A stretch of DNA of 64,000 nucleotides from Glandiceps talaboti (lineage: Eukaryota > Hemichordata > Enteropneusta > Spengelidae). The position numbers were made by a program, and so were the translations under genes. The stretch is from the NCBI RefSeq assembly GCF_964340395.1, contig NC_135564.1, positions 19,731,607 through 19,795,606 on the forward strand. Direction: 5' to 3'. This document shows, piece after piece, positions 28,260 to 40,869 of this stretch; the first letter of the stretch is position 1; the number at the start of each line of letters is the position of its first letter. The notes beneath the pieces are model-generated. The model saw only the letters and a program-made list of their open reading frames with translations, was not told where the DNA came from and did not search any database.

Positions 28260-30350
28260 TATCTATAAGAATGTGTGCGATGATACTGTGCATCCACACA
28301 TTTAAAGATCTGCAGCTAATCAATTTCCCCCTATTTACAATTCTCATTTGCATAAATAACAAGGTTTAATTATATAGCCATGATTTGACATTTATGTGTG
28401 AATTGTACACGTGTTTCATCTTCATATCAGAAATTATAATGAGAGTACCGATTTGGTTCTGATCACCAAAGGACAGGTGCCTGTCTGGCGCCACATTGCA
28501 ATGTGGAAGCTGTAGCTGAGGTGGAGCGACCGCAACGACGAACTCAGTCTTCAGCGCATGTGCTTTGGTCAAAGTGGTGTAGTGAGAGAGCTCGTCTAAG
28601 TATCATTATTTACCAATGCTAGGCCTAAAAAATGTGTGGTTACGATTACGCTCAATTTCAGAATAGGTGTTTTCCACTGTTTTCCATATGATCTCTGTGT
28701 TATTGGTTTCTTCTCATCATATGTACAGCCATTACAGATTGGAGGAACAGTTTTATATTGTCTTTTTAAGTTGATGTCACTTTCCACGTCCACTATTTCT
28801 CGCAAGACTTCACAAATTTCGCGATTTCATTATTTTTTTCTTGAATATGTAAAAACAATTTTAGGGTCGGTAGCGAAAAACTAGGTGGGGTCGGGTAACC
28901 GGAAGCAAGCAAACAAAATGCCTAATAACGAAATGACACTGAGGACTATGATTATACATCATGTGGTCGTGATGCTATGGCAAATCCACTCATCCAAAGA
29001 TTACATACTAGTCTGTGACAATCGCTGTAAAGTTGATATTATTCTCTGTAAAAGGATTGACATGTACTCATCGTGTATACATAGCTTTATCATATATTTA
29101 CAAAGTATTATATTACGTATACTGACATAACATGACATTGATCTTCAAAGCTCCATTTTGTGTTAGTATCTATATTGACAAACCATGCAAACTAGTGATT
29201 AATAATCTTGCTATTAAAAAAAAGAAATATAAAAACTAACATTACTAAAGAAAAACTCTTACAGGTAAACATATTTAGGATTACTCATAATAACTGGATC
29301 AAGAAGGAATGTCAATAGCTCTATAAATGTGTATTATAATCGTCAAAAACAGATAAAATAAATTCAACGCAAAGTACGTCTGTAGTAATTTTTCCCTGCA
29401 TGTCATTATAAGACGGCATATTTATATTTTTGTTTTCAAAATGATTTCCATACAAAAATACTTCTTGGATGAATATAGTTAGTGAGTATATGTTTAAGCA
29501 GAAAATATCCTTAAAAAAGCACGTTTTGAATATTCCATAATTATCAAAATCTATGTCATTGAAATGTATATACAATAAGGTTTAAATCCTAGGTAGATGT
29601 AATTTATGACATTTTTTCATATTATTTCTGCAGTAAAGCATCCCGGTATTGTAAAGTTCGTCATATTAAAACAGTTAACTACAGTGGTCGAGTAGTATGT
29701 AAACTCATAGACTAGTACCATATCATTAATATTATGTCATTTCGTATCAAAAGTGATTGTACACAAAACTTGTACACACTCATGGTACGGAATACTAACA
29801 AAGAAGTGCAGAAGTGAAGATGAAATCTACTAGAAACTGACAATTAAAGACAAGAACATTACGTTTCCACAGCTACCGGGGCTTTAACGTTCATTCTAAG
29901 CAAAATTCATGAACTATTTTATAGCAGCTATCAACAGTTACATGTATACCACATATCGCTTTAGGCGAACTATATATATATTACAGACAATTATCAATAC
30001 GTGTATTGGTCAAATTGGTCAGTTACTTATATAAAGACATTGTATTTGTTAATTAGTGGTCAATATTATCAGTAGATGACGTAGTAGTGACAAATTTAAA
30101 ACTCGTTTGAATCCGTCACCCTATTAAAACTGCATATTTTTGTAACTGTAGTATCTTTTCTCGATCAGACAAACACAATATATTCACTGAAAATTGTTAA
30201 GATAATAATAATTAGATATTGTGCAGTCTAATCGGTGGGCGATATTATTCGTAAATAGTGCAGGAGCAGGTTGAAGTCGTGATTGTTGTCGAGTAAAATA
30301 TTGTATATAATTTTCAGTTGCCGCTAGTGCAGCATTAAAAACATGATTAT
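28260..30350. other. Non-coding interval
   Basis: I see no supported exon, RNA gene or element in this AT-rich stretch. Short open frames have no recognisable domain. Confidence 0.4.
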
Positions 30351-30360
30351 GGATTAACGC

Positions 30361-31340
30361 TGTTGCTATGGGTTCGTTAATGGTATTCTCTTTCGATATA
30401 GCAACTTAACTTCTAGCAGGGAATTAGCTAGCAAGAGGTACTCTCAGAATCACTGCACAGGGACTAGACCAAAATATGACTACAAGATGATTTATTGTTC
30501 AGCACTGGCTCAAACACCACTTCAACACAGGTTCGGGAGATATAAAATCTACCCAACAAGTCCCAAGCTCCTATCCATCACTCCACCCATCTCTCTCCAT
30601 ATCTAGTTACAATAGTTATCCTATCTTATAGCCCAGAAAAGGGGCGTTTCTCGATATGCAACGCATATTAATATCACAACACAATTCTTATTCTAAATCT
30701 GCATCCGGCGTCAAGAGACGTTTCAAACATCCGATTGGTTGGGAGTTTACTATATTTACATATGATCACATGATATTCAAATTATCATTGCCACGCATCA
30801 ATGTTCGTTGCCATCTTAACAAATACTTTCTATAACAATATATTCTTATGACAGTCAATGCCGACTATGAATGCATACAAATTCTATTCCTTTGAAATTG
30901 TAATAAGTTTGTTTGACATTTAGCCGACATCGATGTCTCCAGACATCCAGTCTCTTCTTTGAAAGCTAATCTAATGGTTCCCTTTGTTTCAAGCCCAGCA
31001 CTCTAACTTGAACTTGATACTATAACTAACAAAAGCTATAATAACATTACCGGAGATTAGGTTTTAGATACTTATTGTTCTCGCTACTAATAGCATTTTC
31101 CATTGTTTCTTCTAATTGTATTCTTTTGTTATTCACGTGTCTTTGTACTTGATTGGAATGTTCCCTTTTGTAGTTATAATTGTGTGTTGGTTTTGCTAAA
31201 GTGCTTGGCCAAAAACAATAGGATCCATTATATCGATACATTTGTACTTCTGTATTAGAATTTCGCCTGTTTCCAAATTTATCAACCTAAAATCAGTTAA
31301 TATCTTTTACTATATTTTCATATAAAAAATGTATGTAACA
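30361..31340 (-). repeat. 3' LTR
   Basis: 980 bp, TG...CA ends, reads as identical to 33697-34676. AATAAA on the minus strand at 30496-30491 is a candidate poly(A) signal. A 64-residue frame (31241-31047) occurs in both LTRs and has no known domain. Confidence 0.92.
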
Positions 31341-31420
31341 CTCCCTTCATTTCAAGCAAAACGTCCCGGTTTGCAGTGACAGCAATAAAATGATATATGT
31401 AACACTCCCTTCATTTCAAG
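31341..31420 (-). promoter_or_regulatory. Polypurine tract and its partial duplicate
   Basis: On the minus strand the bases next to the 3' LTR are GAAATGAAGGGAG (31353-31341), a plausible polypurine tract for plus-strand priming. The tract together with the first nine LTR bases is repeated 64 bp away (to 31420). That suggests an old mispriming or duplication event. Confidence 0.6.
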
Positions 31421-31742
31421 TCTTAGTCTATACAACCACCAAGTAATACAAAATAGTAAAATTCAAAAAAAATGTCTGAAAATACAGTATACCATCACCA
31501 TGATACAATAGGTCATCGAAAAGAAAAGAAACTGTAAATATAAAGTTCACGAAAAAAAATCTTCAAACACATAGTTTACAAGTAATAAAAATAACAAAGA
31601 TTCGATTAAGAAAATATTTACATGGACGTCCAAAAAATTAAAAATGGCCTCGTTCGGCTTTCATCGTTATAATAAAACTAGGGAGCAGAACGAGCATAAT
31701 CGTAGGCAGATTTATCGCTGTCCAAGCTTACGTTAAACCCGC

Positions 31743-31999
31743 TCATATCATAATACGTCCCTCATCTGTACTAGTAATATCTTTACTTACATTTTGCGAT
31801 TCTTTGACGCTCATTATACTCAATTCTATGTTTTCCTTATCACCAGTAATATTCTGTAAGTTAGTGGGCGCTTGCGGCTCTACATCTACTTGATGCGTTT
31901 TACCTAAACCTGTAGGGATTTGCGCGCTTGCCGTGGACGAATGTCCATCACTAAACTTATCTACACTAACCTTCTCTAGCCCTGTTAGACGCAGTGCCA
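31743..31999 (-). CDS. ORF inside the LTR element, unknown
   Basis: About 85 codons, rich in Ser/Thr/Glu/Lys (GLEKVSVDKFSDGHSSTASA, then DKENIELSIMSVKESQ). It has no recognised domain. It could be the C-terminal part of an accessory or gag-like product, or not be translated. It lies between the interior's AT-rich centre and the 3' LTR. Confidence 0.3.
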
Positions 32000-33271
32000 A
32001 GTGCCATATGCCTATTTAAAAGAAGATTTTGGAAAAGACAACGATATGTTATTTCATCATTCGCTAACCATTTATATCCCATATTTAGAGGAAGAAGATC
32101 CTATTTACACAAACACACATCACATTTTTACTCATTTATACACAAGGATCCCAGGACATTTACTTTCGCACTCATTCATTATAGTGACTTGTCACTCATA
32201 CATAGGATTTCTATATTCCGTTCGAGTTAATTAGATATATGGAATTAGATTTATTTGAATAATGCGGCCACCGTTGCCTTTCCAGTTATCTTAACAGGAT
32301 TGCGTTTAAGGTATTCTTTAATACTTCTATTTAAATTATTTTCAATCTCCCAACTATTATGTTTTGCTGAATAACCCTTCCGTTTAACTAAATATTACAT
32401 CGTCCATACAGATGAATCGATAAAATTCTAATAAATATGAAAATTTCTCGATAAACTCCGAAATCATAATTACATTTGTAATGGCCTTTTTACTGATTGT
32501 ATCGCTATTAATTAGACAAAGAACTCTTGATCTCCTGACTATTCACATAATTAACGCCCTACCTCAATGTATCTATTGAATATATTTTCCGAAACAAAAG
32601 GCAAATAAATACTTTAACTTGACTATCTTTAACCTAAAATAAAACTATGGAACATTCCTGTAGTTCCTTATAAAATCAGACCACTCCTTGGGTCATCTCA
32701 ACTATAAATCGACCTCTCCTTGGGTCATTAAAAAGAGACAGCTACAACGTTATCGGTATTTTCTTCATCTTTAACTTAGTCAAACATTTTCTCTAGAACG
32801 CTTCAATAGACTATAAATTCTGTGAATGACAGTGATCAAATGTTGTCCCCCTAATTATGAGCAATAATTTATTTCTGGCCGAAAGTGTATCATTTCTAAA
32901 TCTGTCTATATCTCCATGGTTTAACAAGCCCACATCTTATTACTAACACGCCTGTTGTCATAGATACAGTCTATTATTTAAAATATAAATCCTATCAGTG
33001 TAACTAGCGAATATATTCATCCATTAAAAGACAATGAGAAACTTCAAATCGACCACTCCTAGGTCATTTTAACTAAACACTGGCCATCGTCTGGGCCTAA
33101 AATATCACATCGACCATCTCTTGGTCATCTTACTTTCAAAACCACATATAAAAACTTGAAAACTTAAGGATTTCTCACGTCGTGATCTTTGGTTGAATAT
33201 ACTCTCTAGAACAATTAAACAGAATGACAATATCCTAAATTAAAAGAACAGTAAACTATCTTCTGAACACA

Positions 33272-33616
33272 TTATTGAATACATCTTACTTGATAAACTG
33301 TCAGTGTTCGTAAGTTGACAAATGTTCCCATCGATCTCTCTTCATCACTATCTCTGTCCTCTGCTGCTATATTTGTCACCATCTCAATCGTCCTTTCATG
33401 GTGATATGCACTTGCATAGTCACTGGGGGATCTGCTTATAACATAACTTTTCCATTCTTGGTCATGGTCACCAGTTTCTGTGTCTTCTGCTTCATAGTTT
33501 TCGTAATTTACAACGACTTCTTCGTAATCATTTTCTCCCATGTCAAGATCGATTCTTGGCAACACCTGTTCTTCAGCATCAACTTGTTGTTCGGCATTCT
33601 CTGGTTGTGCAGCCAT
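33272..33616 (-). CDS. Acidic ORF just downstream of the primer-binding site
   Basis: A 114-codon frame starting 59 bases after the primer-binding site, in the position of a gag start. It is very acidic (DMGENDYEEVVVNYENYEAE, then DRDSDEERSMG) with no zinc knuckle or capsid motif. A GTAAGA donor-like string follows VYQ near its end, so the product might be spliced. I do not recognise a family. Confidence 0.4.
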   Translation of the reverse strand: MAAQPENAEQQVDAEEQVLPRIDLDMGENDYEEVVVNYENYEAEDTETGDHDQEWKSYVISRSPSDYASAYHHERTIEMVTNIAAEDRDSDEERSMGTFVNLRTLTVYQVRCIQ

Positions 33617-33674
33617 TTTCTTAGATCTTCTTGTGCTTAAAATTTCTTGTCGTATATTTGGTCAGTTTGAACAG

Positions 33675-33694
33675 GACCCGGATACGCTACACCA
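33675..33694 (-). promoter_or_regulatory. tRNA primer-binding site, 20 nt
   Basis: Two bases inside the 5' LTR, the minus strand reads TGGTGTAGCGTATCCGGGTC. Its complement parses as a tRNA 3' end: T-loop bases GACC, T-stem CGGAT with the invariant C61, acceptor strand ACGCTAC, discriminator A and CCA. The A73 discriminator would fit a leucine tRNA, but that is inference. Confidence 0.8.
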
Positions 33695-33696
33695 AA

Positions 33697-34676
33697 TGTT
33701 GCTATGGGTTCGTTAATGGTATTCTCTTTCGATATAGCAACTTAACTTCTAGCAGGGAATTAGCTAGCAAGAGGTACTCTCAGAATCACTGCACAGGGAC
33801 TAGACCAAAATATGACTACAAGATGATTTATTGTTCAGCACTGGCTCAAACACCACTTCAACACAGGTTCGGGAGATATAAAATCTACCCAACAAGTCCC
33901 AAGCTCCTATCCATCACTCCACCCATCTCTCTCCATATCTAGTTACAATAGTTATCCTATCTTATAGCCCAGAAAAGGGGCGTTTCTCGATATGCAACGC
34001 ATATTAATATCACAACACAATTCTTATTCTAAATCTGCATCCGGCGTCAAGAGACGTTTCAAACATCCGATTGGTTGGGAGTTTACTATATTTACATATG
34101 ATCACATGATATTCAAATTATCATTGCCACGCATCAATGTTCGTTGCCATCTTAACAAATACTTTCTATAACAATATATTCTTATGACAGTCAATGCCGA
34201 CTATGAATGCATACAAATTCTATTCCTTTGAAATTGTAATAAGTTTGTTTGACATTTAGCCGACATCGATGTCTCCAGACATCCAGTCTCTTCTTTGAAA
34301 GCTAATCTAATGGTTCCCTTTGTTTCAAGCCCAGCACTCTAACTTGAACTTGATACTATAACTAACAAAAGCTATAATAACATTACCGGAGATTAGGTTT
34401 TAGATACTTATTGTTCTCGCTACTAATAGCATTTTCCATTGTTTCTTCTAATTGTATTCTTTTGTTATTCACGTGTCTTTGTACTTGATTGGAATGTTCC
34501 CTTTTGTAGTTATAATTGTGTGTTGGTTTTGCTAAAGTGCTTGGCCAAAAACAATAGGATCCATTATATCGATACATTTGTACTTCTGTATTAGAATTTC
34601 GCCTGTTTCCAAATTTATCAACCTAAAATCAGTTAATATCTTTTACTATATTTTCATATAAAAAATGTATGTAACA
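33697..34676 (-). repeat. 5' LTR
   Basis: 980 bp, same sequence as the left LTR by line-by-line reading. It contains AATAAA on the minus strand at 33832-33827. Confidence 0.92.
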
Positions 34677-34845
34677 ACGCATTGGATACCAAATCACTAT
34701 CAAGGAAACGTGTACAGTACTAAGTCAGCTTCACATTAAACGAGTCACAGTTACTAATATTGGACACTAAGAAGTAATAAAGGTGTTGCATATTTTGGTT
34801 CTCTCATTCAAAATAAATATATACAAATTCACAATAACAAGGTTT

Positions 34846-37786
34846 CTATCTATTTGTAAAACTTTTAAGTTTTTCAGCCAAATCAAGTCTGTCGATTTTA
34901 CACAGCAACTGCTCCAACGATGAAAAATCTGTTTTGCTTATGTAACCCTTGTCTAACATTTTCTCGAACAGATCTTCTGCTCTTTCTATTTCAGCACGAT
35001 CTCTCCGTGGCAGCTTGTCAACTGAAATAAATAAGTAAAATATGTCTGTTTGACTACAAAGCATAAGCACCACTGACTATTCTTTTAATATGATGTTTTA
35101 TCTTTGTTCTGTCTAGATCTGACACATACGATTTCAATCTCTTATATCGGTCCCTCTGTAACTGACAAATTTACTATCATTTGATTTATAATGATACTTG
35201 TTGAGCAAAGGAAATGTTCAGTATGTTTATTTCATATAAATCAGGCTTTTTCTGTGAAGTTTTCAAAGAGCATTAAAGGTGATTTAAAATATTTACATTC
35301 ACTTTTACTATTTTGCTAGACGACATGTTTGTGAAACGTATTCTAGGTTTTAAAACTTTACAAACGCGTCTACAAACACCTTAAAATGACAGTTTTTCTG
35401 TCAGTTCAGTTCAGTCAGTTTCAAAGACTTCCAGGGAACATGAATTCATGTGCAAAACACACAGCCATATCCTTTTTTTCTTTGTGGATTCAAGAGTTTA
35501 GAACTTGTGTCATGGATTATGCATAATTGCTATAGGTGAGAAAGAGTTTGGTGTAACTTTTTACACGTGCTGTTACTTTCTATTTCTAGTTTTACTTCTA
35601 TATATGTGTATAATAATGCTTTTGAGAGAAGGACAAAAAATTGTTTAGCTAAATATCGCCATAGATGTGTTCTTTGTGTTTTACGTCTATGTTTACATAT
35701 TGTATGTACATTTACAGATTCTCTGTTTGTTTAATTTGTTTGAAAAAAGTGACTTATAAGTCCGAAGGGACTGGGCAGATGTTTATCTCTATACGTATAT
35801 TTATTGTAAATTATTGTAAATCTGCATGTCATTATATTATATTTCTACTACTACTACTACTACTACTACTAAATCAATTTGTGGTTATCATAATATGTAA
35901 CCTAAAGAACGCTCGCCATTATATGTATGAGCAAAGTAACAAATTACTCTGTAACAATAAAAGCGGACGCTCAAAATAATATCCAAGTATCGTATTTGTG
36001 TTATTAAATCTTTTTCAAAATGTGTCTACTTTGTAACAATTCTGTTATACTGAAAATGTTTAAACATTCTAAATCAACTTTACTATATATCTTGTGCACT
36101 TAATTCTTTCAAGAACTCATCAATATTCCACAAGTACATTTTAAAATAATTCCTCTACTTAGTTACCAAGCAAAAATTTCATCTTTCGTAGTTCTTGATC
36201 CTTGATTTCTTGTGCTATATCAAAAAGCATTGCCACATAATCTGAAATGAAGTTTGGTTGCGGCAGGCCAGTCAATGATGTTGGATTTTCATGTTTGACC
36301 GGGGAACCATCTGTTTGTCTGAAAAATGAATTAACATGACAAATTTTGTGATTTGTTGTAGTTACTTTTATGTTAGATTTGGAGTTGTCATGTGACAAAG
36401 TTCCAATATTGATAACAATCATCGATGACTTATTATGACAACATACACGCCTCTAAGTTTAGCTCAGTCGACAGGATGGTGGCGTTAAGCCCGACTCTGC
36501 AATATAGGACTCCTCAAGATATTGTCTATGTATTGAAATCTACATGTGCATTCATTGATCGGTGACTCTCACGGATACATAATTATTGTGGATAACATTA
36601 TTCCTAAGTTTCATGCAAACATTGAAAACTTAAAGATTAAAGTGAATGCTTGCAAGTAGACAAAATACTGCATCTTACTGGTGTGTAAGTTAATTAATTA
36701 ATTCTCATTAGTTCTGTAATCCATTGAGATTAAAATTGTCTAATCGTTAAATCAGCTAGTATAATCCCACTTCTAATTATCCGATTGAATCATAAGAATA
36801 TGCCACCAAGTGCACTTGAAAGTATTTTACCTGTGGTACGGAGAGTTGTTGACCTTTCGTTTACGAGCTTTTTTTCCTTTTGGCATCGTCTAACGCGACT
36901 TAGAATGCACTTGTTGATAAAATCTGAAACAAATAAACTGGACAGACATGTAGATTGCACCGAAAGTGAGAGATTGAAGATGTGCTAACAAACCTTAATG
37001 AACATAATCACAATACTGTACAGTGCAATAGTAATAGCAAATGATACCACAAAACGTATAGCTCCGAAAACTACATACTACATATATTCAAAATAAATAT
37101 TCTAATTGTATATATAATTGTATATACGGTGTCGTTTGATTAGCTTATAAAGTGTCTACCTTGTTCCTATATCTTGTTCATTGTCTTTCTTTTTCTGCAA
37201 TTTCTTTCGAGGACTCATGAAAAATATATTTAAAAAGGAAAAAGAAAAGAAAAAACGCGCTTTGCGTAGCGGTTTAAAAAAAACAGTTTCTGCGTTCTGT
37301 ACGTCATATTGGAGTGAATCAAAATTCACAAAAAAGAAACGGAAAATAAATAACTGAAATTATAATAACAAAAAGACCAATCAATGTTGGCCAAATAAAA
37401 AACAAATAAAAGTGGATAGAGAGAGAAAGTGGAGCAAACATCCTGTTGAAAAAAACAGAAAAGTATAACCAGTTAGAAGTTAAGAATAACAGTATGTTAT
37501 CGATTATCAAAGGTTACATTAATTTAGAAATACTAATGAGGCTATAATTCAACATAAATAAAATTATCTTACAAATCACTAATACTGAACATATTCATCA
37601 CACAGTGTGTGTCATGTGTGTATACTTTGAATTCATGACTGCTATTATATGGACAAGACTTAACAAAACATAAACACACGACTTAATTTTATGTAAAATT
37701 TATAATGTAAGAAGTAGATTGACATACCTGAGTATATCGTGTTCTTCTTTATCCTTGATAAAATTGATAATTTTAACAAGCGCCAT
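34846..37786 (-). CDS. Single death-effector-domain protein with basic leader
   Basis: Firm exons are 36318-36167 and 35021-34846 (stop). Their junction restores FLL-V-DKLPRRDRAE. Together they encode a death effector domain: MLFDIAQEIKDQELRKMKFLL, RAEDLFEKMLDKGYI, LEQLLCKIDRLDLAEKL. It has the conserved R-x-D-L motif (RLDL) and ends in SFTNR. Upstream, 37786-37728 (MALVKIINFIKDKEEHDIL) and 37213-37160 (PRKKLQKKKDNEQDIGT) join in phase 2 to make a 146-residue product. Alternatively 36886-36831 (MPKGKKARKRKVNNSPYH) acts as first exon and gives 127 residues. Both leaders are lysine/arginine-rich and could be nuclear targeting signals. Such domains mediate homotypic contacts in FADD/caspase-8 type complexes. 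No death domain or protease is attached. The leader exon choice is inference; the domain call is strong. Confidence 0.8.
36831..36923 (-). CDS. Alternative first exon of the death-effector-domain gene
   Basis: A TTTGTTTCAG acceptor at 36923 leads into short 5' UTR with an in-frame TAG, then ATG at 36886 and MPKGKKARKRKVNNSPYH, ending CACAG before GTAAAA. The exon ends in phase 2 and joins the next exon as R-QTDGSP. The basic stretch resembles that of exon 37213-37160, as if one arose from the other. Coding status rests on frame, donor and basic composition. Confidence 0.6.
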
Positions 37787-38118
37787 TAAATGTATCGCGA
37801 ACGAAAAGGAAGGAAGAGAAGACATCCGACCCGATTACTGCGCAAATACAGTGTCTTATCATGATAGAGTACCTTGAACATAACTCAGGACTCTGAGACG
37901 TGGAATCGACTACATATGTCACTTTCTTTTTCTCAATTATATAAATGAATGTTACAAAAGAGTTAATCAAGCCATGGATCTTGCCGCGAGACGTCGTTTT
38001 CTTCAATATTGGAATTCTTCACTAAAATAATCTAACAATGCAAAACTTTTCAATAGTATGTTAATATCAACCTAGGAAAATAATGTATTGTTTCCTTAGT
38101 AAATTTTAATTAATTTAC

Positions 38119-38208
38119 CTATAAACTCATATGATTTCTTCCAGATATCAGGATGAGCGACTACATTGTTCAATTTGTTAATTATATATACATAAGCGAT
38201 AAGGTTCC
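38119..38208 (-). other. Exon-like segment, unassigned
   Basis: A pyrimidine-rich TTTCTTTCAAG acceptor, then 29 codons (NLIAYVYIINKLNNVVAHPD, then IWKKSYEFI) and an AG/GTAAA donor, phase 1 at both ends. It does not join in frame to the known downstream exons of the death-effector gene. It may belong to another transcript or be chance. Confidence 0.25.
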
Positions 38209-38989
38209 CTTGAAAGAAAAAAAACAGTGTGCTTCTTGTAAAAGTGAAGTCCACACTAGCCAAGATTTCCCACATACAACCTTTTAAACGTATCAAAATG
38301 TAGCTTGCGAAACTTCTAATTTTAATGGCAGTGGCAGTGACAATGGCAATGACATTGCAAAAGATTAACGAACAATATTACTGTTGAGCAGTTAATATTT
38401 CCTAGGTAAGGTCATTCGATAATATATTAGGGTATAACTTAGCTTCCGATTGGACGACGAAAGACTGTTTATTTTGTTACAGCTGACACTTGGTGGCGGT
38501 ATGACCAGTGATCGATTGGTAATGTATACCAGTGTTACAGCAATGTACAGGAGTTCGGTAAATTCTGTACAATATATCAAGCGCAGCGAACGTGTCAATT
38601 TTCTGAATTCTTTCGAAAAAGTGACAATGATAGTTCAAGAACTATGTGGACACAGTTTTTAGGTATATTAACGAATGGGGCAAATGAAAGCTGTTTGCAT
38701 GGTTTGTATGTGTTTTGACTTCCACTGCAATATTTCACGACATGCCCTAGCTAGCTCTCCTGCTGTATCCACACTAACTACTAAGGCCTAGTAATAATAT
38801 TGTGTGGCTCCGATAACGCACAATTTTAGAATAGGTGAGGTACGTAGATTTTTTATTTTATTTTATTTTATTACTGCATGGAAACGTACGGAGTGATGTA
38901 ATGTGAAACGAGATGTCGAGACAGGTGTGGTATTGTTAGATTGCATAATAGCCATCTAAACAGCCAAGTGGCTAATAGCTACATTAGAA

Positions 38990-39575
38990 ATAAGAATATA
39001 TTTATTATAGCTTGATATGGCTATTCGGGCTATTTTCATTTTCCATTAGTAGATTTTAGCCACTATTAGCTATTAGTAGCAAGGTAATAGCTTGCTATCA
39101 GCTATAATTGTAAAACCAGGAATATAGTATAAATATCACCCTAGGCAGCTATTCAGGCTATAGCCATTAATAGCCGCAATTAGCCATTAAAATCCAGCCA
39201 ATACCTGGCTATCAGCTATCAACCCCTCAACACTGTCCATTGGGCTGGCTATGTAGCTATTCAAGCTATTAGCCATTAATAGCCGCTATTAGCCATTAAT
39301 AGCCAGCTAATAGCTGATTATCAGCTATCAACCCCTCAGCACTGTCCATGGGCTGGCTATGCAGCTATTGAAGCTATTAGCCATTAATAGCTGCTATTAG
39401 CCATTAGTAGCCAGCTAATAGCTGGCTATCAGCTATCAACCCCTCAGCTCTCTCCATAGGTTGGTTATTAGCTATCAACCCCTAGCTCTCTCCAGGGCTG
39501 GCTATACAGCTATTCACGCTATTAGCCATTAATAGCCACTATTAGCCATTATTAGCCAACTAAAAGCTGGTTTAA
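38990..39575. repeat. About 112-bp minisatellite of TAGCCATTAATAGC units
   Basis: About four to five higher-order copies are marked by CTATCAACCCCTCAGC, CTGTCCATGGGCTGGCTAT and AGCTATT. Each holds internal copies of a 12-14 bp AGCCATTAATAGCC motif, so the repeat has two levels. The motif is self-complementary enough to form hairpins. No coding potential. Confidence 0.85.
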
Positions 39576-39779
39576 CCCCAAGAGTTAAGTTTGTTGAACT
39601 GAAATGAATGAAAATACAAACCATGATCGAGGTTTATAATTTGAAGAGTCAAGGAGAACAGTGTGTTCTAAACACCTTAACACCTGATAATATAATGATG
39701 CTATTTAACTTTTTAAGAACATATTTCAACCCTATGTACGTTATAAAGAATAGTTTCTGATACTTGATGGTGCTGTCTT

Positions 39780-40150
39780 GTATAGCTTGGAATTATTGTT
39801 TGAAATTGTCTGAATAGTTCCGAAATTGACTTTCAGAGTAAAAAGACACCAGGGCTTCTAGGACCCCTCACATGAGGTGTACACATCCCGGTCTCAAGCT
39901 CTTCCCCTACCTCTTACTGTTAAGATGCTATCAAACTATATTTTTAAAAAATATTTCAACCCTATATTAGTATATAGTTGTTTTTTGCATATTGGTGCTG
40001 TCTTGTAAAACTTGGAATTATTTTCTGAAAATGTCTGAATAGTCTCAAAATTGACTTTTTAGAGTTAAAGAGACCCCCTAGGACCCTCCCATAAGAGATG
40101 TACATATTCCCTTCTCAACCTCCCTTTCACTGTCAAGATGCTATATTAAA
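39780..40150. repeat. Two diverged copies of a roughly 245-bp dispersed unit
   Basis: The unit has GGTGCTGTCTTGTAAAACTTGG, AATTATT.TCTGAAA.TGTCTGAATAG, CTAGGACCCCTC and CTGTCAAGATGCTAT. The same unit, with polyC runs, is tandem at 62480-63180. Spread on both sides of the window suggests a mobile satellite. Confidence 0.75.
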
Positions 40151-40615
40151 CTCCTTTTTTGGATATAATTACCCTGTGTCGATAATTATAATTATGATAG
40201 TGCTAACCCGTGATCTTGTATAAAAAGTAGATGCAAGATAGTCAAGCAGTCCACACTGAGTCATGATAAAAAAATACCTGTCATGTGAATATTATATATA
40301 TAAAACACCCAATCTGTGAAATTACTGAATTCATGAAATAGGTAATGATATGCCCAGTACTTGAAATGAGCATCTTTTATAGGACACACACAAAATAATA
40401 TCAATCAAACAACTTTATTATCATGTATTTACAAACTCATCACTTCACCAATTCTTATTTTATTATGATTCAGTGTAGCTTGTGTTTTATTAAAGTTCGA
40501 TAATCAACACACCAGTTCAAAAGTTCAAAACTCTTGCCCCAAAAATCTTTTTAGATTGTAATTTATATACTCTCATGTCCATAAGGTTGACCATTCCATG
40601 AATTGGGCAAAGTTA

Positions 40616-40860
<245 letters not shown>

Positions 40861-40869
40861 GAGTATCTG

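Larger units (their letters stand above)
30357..34680 (-). mobile_element. Non-autonomous LTR retrotransposon (4.3 kb)
   Basis: Two LTRs (33697-34676 and 30361-31340), each 980 bp, start TGTTGC and end GTAACA on the + strand and are flanked by ACGC on both outer sides (30357-30360, 34677-34680). The primer-binding site and the polypurine stretch place the element on the minus strand: 5' LTR at right, 3' LTR at left. The interior is only 2356 bp and shows no protease, reverse transcriptase or integrase motif, so it must depend on another element. The two LTRs read as the same throughout by eye, implying recent insertion. The 4-bp duplication fits Gypsy-type or related integrases. It sits 169 bp beyond the stop codon of the death-effector-domain gene, in the same orientation. 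Confidence 0.9.

Noticed and set aside
32001-32234. Plus-strand frame of 77 codons inside the LTR element
   Set aside because: It is opposite to the element's orientation and has no recognised domain.
34383-34577. 64-codon frame present twice (also 31047-31241) considered as a conserved gene
   Set aside because: The copies are in the two LTRs of one element and are the same because the LTRs are.
38450-38662. Plus-strand 70-codon frame next to the death-effector gene
   Set aside because: No domain, no splice partners, and composition like surrounding non-coding DNA.
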